DNA of 64,000 nucleotides from Bacillota bacterium (GTDB lineage: Bacteria; Bacillota; Clostridia; Peptostreptococcales; Anaerovoracaceae): contig JAFQZZ010000033.1 of the NCBI GenBank assembly GCA_017405645.1, positions 1 to 64,000 of the forward strand, given 5' to 3'. This document shows positions 59,395-64,000 of this stretch, piece by piece; within the stretch, counting starts at the first letter, position 1, and every line of letters begins with the position of its first letter. The position numbers and the translations under genes were made by a program. The notes under the pieces are model-generated. The model searched no databases, was not told the origin of the DNA, and was given only the letters and a program-made list of their open reading frames with translations.

Positions 59395-60096
59395 CTATAC
59401 GTCTCCATTCTCAAATACTGCTTTTGCGGCCTGTTGTTCCGCTTCTTTCTTGCTCTTCCCGGAACCCTGTCCCAGGACCTTGCCCCCCACCACCAGGTCG
59501 ATGGTGAAGGTCTTGCTGTGATCCGGGCCTTCTTCCCGGACCACCTCATAGCGGATGTCCGATTCGCCTTTGGCCTGGATCAGTTCCTGCACCAGGGACT
59601 TGTAGTCCCGGTTCAGGTGGCCCATGGCGGCTTCCCGGATCACGTCCTTCAGAATGTGCATGGCGGTCTCCCGGGCCTGTTCCCAGCCGGCTTCGATGAA
59701 GACCGCGCCGATGATGGCCTCCACCGCATCCGCGTTCATGGAAGGCCGGGTCCGTCCGCCGTTGTGTTCTTCGCCCTTCCCCAGGATCAGATACTGCCCC
59801 AGTTCCAGTTTCTTCGCACACAGATTCAGCGCCTGTTCACAGACGATGGCCGCCCGCTGCTTGGTCAGGCCGCCCTCTTCCGCTTCCGGGTATTCCCGGT
59901 ACAGATACTCGCTGATCACGGCATCCAGCACCGCATCCCCCAGAAATTCCAGGCGCTCGTTGTTTTCGTTGTACCGCAGTTTGTTTTCGTTCACATAAGA
60001 ACTGTGGGTCAGAGCCGTCTGCAGCAGCTTTCCGTCCCGGAACCGGTAACCGATCGCCTCCGACAGACGCTCCGCTCTATCCTCACTCCATGCCAT
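59395..60096 (-). CDS. rnc: Ribonuclease III
   Basis: Double-strand RNA endonuclease that processes rRNA. The signature is NERLEFLGDAVLDAV (46-60) with acidic metal ligands E50, D54, D123 and E126. The C-terminal dsRNA-binding domain runs from about 160 to 228. Length 233. It lies 23 bp after plsX. The acpP gene that commonly sits between plsX and rnc is absent. Confidence 0.97.
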   Translation of the reverse strand: MAWSEDRAERLSEAIGYRFRDGKLLQTALTHSSYVNENKLRYNENNERLEFLGDAVLDAVISEYLYREYPEAEEGGLTKQRAAIVCEQALNLCAKKLELGQYLILGKGEEHNGGRTRPSMNADAVEAIIGAVFIEAGWEQARETAMHILKDVIREAAMGHLNRDYKSLVQELIQAKGESDIRYEVVREEGPDHSKTFTIDLVVGGKVLGQGSGKSKKEAEQQAAKAVFENGDV

Positions 60097-60119
60097 GCCT
60101 TTTCCGTTCTCCTTCAGGC

Positions 60120-61154
60120 TCAGTCGTACAGGGTCTCCTCGGTCTCCTCCGCGATCTTCATGATCTCGTCGTGGATGGTCTTCACCACTTCATTCTCCAC
60201 GTAAGCCACGGATTTCATGATGGTGTTCTTCACCGCATTGGCATTGGAGGAGCCGTGCATCTTCAGCACCGCGCCCCGCACGCCAAGGAACGGCGCGCCG
60301 CCGTATTCGGAGTAATCGAACATCTTCTTGAAATCCTTCAGCTTGCTCATCAGCAGAGCCGCCCCCAGTTTCGCCTGGACGCCGGAGGAAAGCTTGTCCT
60401 TCAGGATGTGCATGAATGCCATGGCCATCCCTTCGGTGTATTTCAGCACGATGTTGCCGGTGAACCCGTCGCAGACCACCACATCCGCCGGAGATTCCGG
60501 CAGGTCCCTGGCTTCCACGTTGCCGATGAAATTCAGGTTGCTCTGGTCCAGCAGTTCATAAGCCGCCTTGGTCATGGTATTGCCCTTGGTGGCTTCCGCG
60601 CCGATGTTGATCAGCCCCACCGTAGGGGATTCGATCCCCATTACTTTATTCATGTAGACGCTGCCCATGACAGCAAACTCCAGCAGGTTCGCGGGCTTGC
60701 ATTCCGAATTGGCTCCGGAATCCATCAGGAACATGGGCTTCGTGCCCTTCATCGGCGGCAGCAGCGTGGCCAGCGCCGGACGGTCGATGCCCCGGATCCG
60801 GCCCAGGGTCAGCAGGGCGCCGCTCATGAGGGCCCCGGTATTCCCCGCCGAAATGAACACGTCGATCTTCTCCTCCTTGAGGTGGTTCAGTCCCACCACC
60901 AGGGAGGAATCCTTTTTCCGGCGGACAGCCTTGACCGGGGAGTCTTCGTTGGTGATGACCTCCGTGGTGGCCACCACCTGTATCCGGTCTCCGCTGTATT
61001 CGCAGTTCTCCAGCTCCCGCCGGATCTGCTCCTCGTCGCCGAAAATACAGATGCTGTCTTCTTCCCGAAGAAGAGCGGCCGCTTCCACTGCGCCTTTGAC
61101 GGTTTCAACCGGCGCGTGGTCTCCGCCCATTCCGTCCAGTCCGATTCTGATCAT
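60120..61154 (-). CDS. plsX: Phosphate acyltransferase PlsX
   Basis: Makes acyl phosphate from acyl-ACP, the donor for PlsY. MIRIGLDGMGGDHAP opens the protein; SAGNTGALMSGALL, MDSGANSECKP and CDGFTGNIVLK are conserved blocks. Length 344. It is separated from its usual partners rpmF and acpP but is followed by rnc and smc, so lipid synthesis and chromosome upkeep are in one transcript. Confidence 0.97.
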   Translation of the reverse strand: MIRIGLDGMGGDHAPVETVKGAVEAAALLREEDSICIFGDEEQIRRELENCEYSGDRIQVVATTEVITNEDSPVKAVRRKKDSSLVVGLNHLKEEKIDVFISAGNTGALMSGALLTLGRIRGIDRPALATLLPPMKGTKPMFLMDSGANSECKPANLLEFAVMGSVYMNKVMGIESPTVGLINIGAEATKGNTMTKAAYELLDQSNLNFIGNVEARDLPESPADVVVCDGFTGNIVLKYTEGMAMAFMHILKDKLSSGVQAKLGAALLMSKLKDFKKMFDYSEYGGAPFLGVRGAVLKMHGSSNANAVKNTIMKSVAYVENEVVKTIHDEIMKIAEETEETLYD

Positions 61155-61182
61155 GTCGATTCGATCCTCCCTTCGAGCACGG

Positions 61183-62478
61183 CTACAGCCGTTTCAGCAG
61201 TTCTCTCTTCTTCTTCTCGAATTCCGCATTCGTGATGATTCCCTGGTCCCTCAGTTCCGCCATTTTGCGGATCAGGGCCAGGATCTGCAGCCCGTCTTCA
61301 CCGATCTGCTGCTTCACTTCTTCCCGGCGGGCTTCCGCCTTTTCCCGGCGGGCCTGGGCTTCCTGCTCATCCTGCGCGCGGATGAAATCGTCGATATCCG
61401 GATATTCTTCCGGTTCTGCCGCCGGCGCTTCCGGCGCCGCTTCTTCCGGTTCTGCCGGTATCTCAGCAGGCTCTTCCGGAGCCGCGATCGGTTCTTCCGG
61501 TGCTGCCGGTTCTGCCGGCATTTCGGCAGGCGTTTCCGGGATGGCCGGTTCTTCCGCTGCCGGTTCCGCCGGTGTTTCCGTGACCGGTTCGGGCTTGGGT
61601 TCTTCTGCCGGCGTGCTGTATGCCTCGAAAGGTTCCGGTTCCGCGGCAGGCATCTCCGGTGCAAACGCAGCAGGTTCTTCAACCGGTTCCGCAGCGGGTT
61701 CCGCCATAGGCGCTTCCTCTACTGCCGGTTCTTCTTTCGGGAAAGTCTCCTGCGGCTCTGCAGCTGCCGGTTCCTTTACCGGTTCGGGTTTCGGTTCTTC
61801 CGCCGGAGCCGGTTTCTTTTTGAATCCGTATTTCTCATCCATGCCTTCAAAGAAGTCGTCGTCGTAGATCAGGTCTTCCAGGTCCGCATTGCGGGCGTAT
61901 TCCAGGAATTCATCCCGGTTCGCAAAGGTCCGGGTCTCCTGTTCGGTGGCCAGGATCCCCACCACCACGGCGCCGAAGAGGCAGATCGTATCCAGCACGT
62001 AGAGGATGGTAACGCCGTAATTCATGTCTGCCAGGCACTTGCCCACGGCGATCAGTCCCAGCAGCACAAATATCGCTGCGGTGATCAGCAGCGGCTTGCC
62101 GCAGCGGATGTCAAACCGGTCGATCGGGTCAAAGCGGAAATCGAAGCGGACGATGCCGGCCACGCAGACGATCGCGAAGACCGCCAGCAGGACTCCCAGG
62201 AATCCGAAGAACCCGCCCCTGCCGGCGTGGCTGATGAGCATTTCCACCAACAGCCGCAGGGCCAGGGCCGTGAAGGGTGCGATCAGATTGACCTTCCCCA
62301 GGTACGCCATGAAAAACAGCACGGCGGTGACCACTGCCAGAATGAACAGCATCGCAAAGATCAGCTGCATGCTGGAAATAAAGGCCCATACCGTATATAA
62401 CGCATCTACGCAGAACAGAATGCAGGCGACCAGGAACAGGTTGTTGTCGTTCCTGGGCTGGCTCATATAGTTATTCAT
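61183..62478 (-). CDS. Six-helix membrane protein with SHOCT domain
   Basis: A 431-residue protein I cannot name. The N-terminal half has six predicted membrane helices (within about 10-205). Then comes a charged region and a long Pro/Ala/Glu linker (about 225-370). The C-terminus is a SHOCT-type helix-turn-helix domain (LALIRKMAELRDQGIITNAEFEKKKREL). The ATG at 62478 fits the GGGAGG site with 8-base spacing and overlaps the mscS stop by 8 bp, so the two are coupled. A link to mechanosensitive gating or envelope stress is inference from this pairing. Confidence 0.88.
   Translation of the reverse strand: MNNYMSQPRNDNNLFLVACILFCVDALYTVWAFISSMQLIFAMLFILAVVTAVLFFMAYLGKVNLIAPFTALALRLLVEMLISHAGRGGFFGFLGVLLAVFAIVCVAGIVRFDFRFDPIDRFDIRCGKPLLITAAIFVLLGLIAVGKCLADMNYGVTILYVLDTICLFGAVVVGILATEQETRTFANRDEFLEYARNADLEDLIYDDDFFEGMDEKYGFKKKPAPAEEPKPEPVKEPAAAEPQETFPKEEPAVEEAPMAEPAAEPVEEPAAFAPEMPAAEPEPFEAYSTPAEEPKPEPVTETPAEPAAEEPAIPETPAEMPAEPAAPEEPIAAPEEPAEIPAEPEEAAPEAPAAEPEEYPDIDDFIRAQDEQEAQARREKAEARREEVKQQIGEDGLQILALIRKMAELRDQGIITNAEFEKKKRELLKRL
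61395..61800 (-). repeat. Low-complexity Glu/Ala/Pro coding region
   Basis: Irregular direct repeats of GCCGGTTCTTCC-type words, encoding PAEEP, PAAEPE and EEPAP runs in the linker of the SHOCT membrane protein. Confidence 0.85.
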
Positions 62479-63301
62479 CGTCATTACCTCCCATCATGTG
62501 CACGTTGATATGGTCATATGTCATCTTGATGCCCCGGGCATCGAACATGCGCTTCACCTCATCCAGGGTCTGGAAATAGGCCGGCCAGTAGTCTGCGTTT
62601 TTGACCCAGCCCCGGAACAGGTACTCGATGCTGCTGGTGCCGTAGGCGCTGATGTTGATCAGCGGCGCCGGATCCTGCAGGAATCCCGGGACCGAATCCA
62701 TCACGTCCCGCAGCGCCCGGTACACTTCATCCGACGGCGCATCGTAGGATGCATTGAACTTCAGTTCCACCATCCGTTTTTCCTCCGCCGAGAAATTGGT
62801 GATCTTTCCGGCGGAAAGTTCGCTGTTGGGCACATATACCAGCTTGTTGTCCAGGGTGTCTATCTGGGTGTGGGTCAGCCCAATCTCCTTGACGGTGCCT
62901 TCCGTGTCCCCGGTCAGCACGTAATCCCCCACTTTAAAGGGTTTGGACAGCAGGACCATGATCCCGCCGGCCAGGTTGGACAAAACGCCCTGGACCGCCA
63001 GGGAAACCGCCAGTCCCAGAACGCCCAGCAGCGCGATCAGCGAGGTGATGTTGATCCCCAGCGCCGACGCCACGATCAGGATCGCGATGAACAGCAGCAG
63101 GTATTTTACGCAGGAACGAATGAACGAATGCATGGTCTTCTCGACTTTGCTGCGTTCCAGCATCCGGTCCACAAATCTCATGATGATCTTGATCACGATC
63201 AGGCAGACCACCAGCAGGATCAGGGCTGTGACCAGATTTTCAATATTGAAAATACCCGTCGGGACCCCGATGCTTTCTATGGCTTTTGCTAAAGTATCCA
63301 T
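62471..63301 (-). CDS. MscS-family mechanosensitive ion channel
   Basis: Small-conductance mechanosensitive channel of 276 residues. Three membrane helices lie in the first 130 residues. The pore helix and beta domain signature is GLAVSLAVQGVLSNLAGGIMVLLSKPFKVGDYV, then VKEIGLTHTQIDTLDNKLVYVPNS. It would relieve hypo-osmotic shock. It lies 28 bp past the LacI-type gene and heads the run towards plsX. Confidence 0.95.
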   Translation of the reverse strand: MDTLAKAIESIGVPTGIFNIENLVTALILLVVCLIVIKIIMRFVDRMLERSKVEKTMHSFIRSCVKYLLLFIAILIVASALGINITSLIALLGVLGLAVSLAVQGVLSNLAGGIMVLLSKPFKVGDYVLTGDTEGTVKEIGLTHTQIDTLDNKLVYVPNSELSAGKITNFSAEEKRMVELKFNASYDAPSDEVYRALRDVMDSVPGFLQDPAPLINISAYGTSSIEYLFRGWVKNADYWPAYFQTLDEVKRMFDARGIKMTYDHINVHMMGGNDDE

Positions 63302-63329
63302 ACTATTTCTCCAATCTGTTGCATTTGAA

Positions 63330-64000
63330 TCAACGGTTTTTATCTCTGCAGGGACCCGAGGACTGCCGCTCGATCAGCTCATGGGAGAGGATCACGGTCC
63401 GGCCGTCGTTGGGGATGATCCCCCGGCCTTCCCCGTTGTTCATGGAGACGATCATCTGAACCGCCTCTTCCCCCATGGATTTCAGGGGCTGGTGGATCAC
63501 CGTTAGGGCCGGCCGGTGGTTCTCCGCCAGCTCGATGTCGTTGAACCCCACCACCGATACGTCCTCCGGGACCCGGTAGCCGCTGTCGACCAGGGCATTG
63601 CACACTCCCACCGCCATGACATCGCTGGTGGCGATCACCGCGGTGGGCACATTGTCCTCCTCGATCAGTCCCTTCATCTGCTCATAGCTTCTCTGGATCG
63701 AGAATTCCCCGTATTTCACCAGGCTCCGGTCGATGGCGATGTCGTGTTCCGCCAGCGCCCGCTCGAATCCGCTGTACTGTTCCACGCCGAAGGCGTCCAG
63801 GTCCACGCTGTTCCGGAACAGGGCGATCCGATTGTGCCCCTGGTCAATCAGGAAATTGGTCAGTTCATAGGCCGCCCGGAAATTGTCGATGGACACGGTG
63901 GGGCATTTCAGCCCGCTGGCGTTCCGGTTCATCAAGATCACCGGGATCTCCATGGAATTGACCTTCTGGACGGTCTTGTTCTCCAGTTTCCGGGTCATGA
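63330..64000 (-). CDS. LacI/GalR-family transcription regulator, C-terminal part
   Basis: The effector-binding domain of a LacI-type repressor, cut by the right edge of the window; the N-terminal helix-turn-helix is not seen. Visible are VSIDNFRAAYELTNFLIDQGHNRIALF, the TAVIATSDVMAVGVCNALVDSGYRVPEDVSVVGFND block and the C-terminal ALTVIHQPLKSMGEEAVQMIV. The ligand, probably a sugar or nucleoside, cannot be told. 222 residues are complete from the first internal Met. Confidence 0.93.
   Translation of the reverse strand, partial: MTRKLENKTVQKVNSMEIPVILMNRNASGLKCPTVSIDNFRAAYELTNFLIDQGHNRIALFRNSVDLDAFGVEQYSGFERALAEHDIAIDRSLVKYGEFSIQRSYEQMKGLIEEDNVPTAVIATSDVMAVGVCNALVDSGYRVPEDVSVVGFNDIELAENHRPALTVIHQPLKSMGEEAVQMIVSMNNGEGRGIIPNDGRTVILSHELIERQSSGPCRDKNR

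Overview
The window reads as one uninterrupted stretch of chromosome from an anaerobic member of the Clostridia (Bacillota) with fairly high G+C. The RNase P RNA at the left edge has the layout of the common type A form rather than the Bacillus type B. Gene neighbourhoods (dgt-dnaG-rpoD-trmK-nif3; rpmF/DUF177/ackA/tmcAL/coaD/rsmD/recG; rpe-rsgA-pknB-stp-rsmB-fmt-def-priA-rpoZ-gmk-remA-yicC; divIVA-yggT-sepF-yggS; gpsA-plsY-der-ftsY-smc-rnc-plsX) follow the Clostridia/Firmicutes pattern. A Peptostreptococcales/Anaerovoracaceae-type organism is my guess; the sequence shown does not prove the family. Nearly all genes lie on the minus strand. The exceptions are an HerA-like ATPase, an M29 aminopeptidase, rpmB, rqcH and a small zinc-ribbon gene, each with its own promoter region.

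Layout. 1-5.9 kb: rnpB, then nif3-trmK-rpoD-dnaG-dgt (replication, transcription and tRNA modification). 6-8.5 kb: a divergent pair, an unknown protein and an HerA-like ATPase. 8.6-14.8 kb: a ferredoxin-type aldo/keto reductase, a UvrD/PcrA helicase under a LexA-like operator, a short UvrA paralogue and a GNAT acetyltransferase of foreign composition. 15-16.8 kb: tRNA-Ser(CGA) followed by a structured repeat-like tail, an orphan PqqD-like protein and an M29 peptidase. 16.8-26.7 kb: copper ATPase, L32, DUF177, acetate kinase, tRNA acetate ligase, a coiled-coil protein, CoaD, RsmD, RecG, Asp23. 26.9-41 kb: L28, then a long minus-strand block from dapF/yicC down to thiamine pyrophosphokinase that joins translation, Ser/Thr signalling, purine and formyl-Met metabolism. 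41-43.2 kb: RqcH and a small zinc-ribbon protein. 43.2-47.2 kb: a four-gene surface O-acylation module. 47.3-51.8 kb: RluD, LspA and the cell-division cluster. 51.9-63.3 kb: phospholipid synthesis (GpsA, PlsY, PlsX) interleaved with Der, FtsY, SMC and RNase III, then a SHOCT membrane protein and MscS. 63.3 kb to the end: the C-terminal part of a LacI-type regulator.

The window is mostly core genome, and I found no phage, transposase, CRISPR array, restriction system or biosynthetic cluster. The unexplained structure is mainly non-coding: (i) a structured tail after tRNA-Ser; (ii) repeat-like hairpin elements that replace the normal leader of dnaG and abut the start of copA; (iii) a LexA-like operator; (iv) a mirror-symmetric divergent promoter between dapF and rqcH; (v) an inverted repeat across the promoter of the HlyD-like gene. 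The genes most worth a second look are the orphan PqqD protein joined to a tRNA, the 72-residue zinc-ribbon protein, the unknown/HerA-like divergent pair, and the SHOCT/MscS pair.
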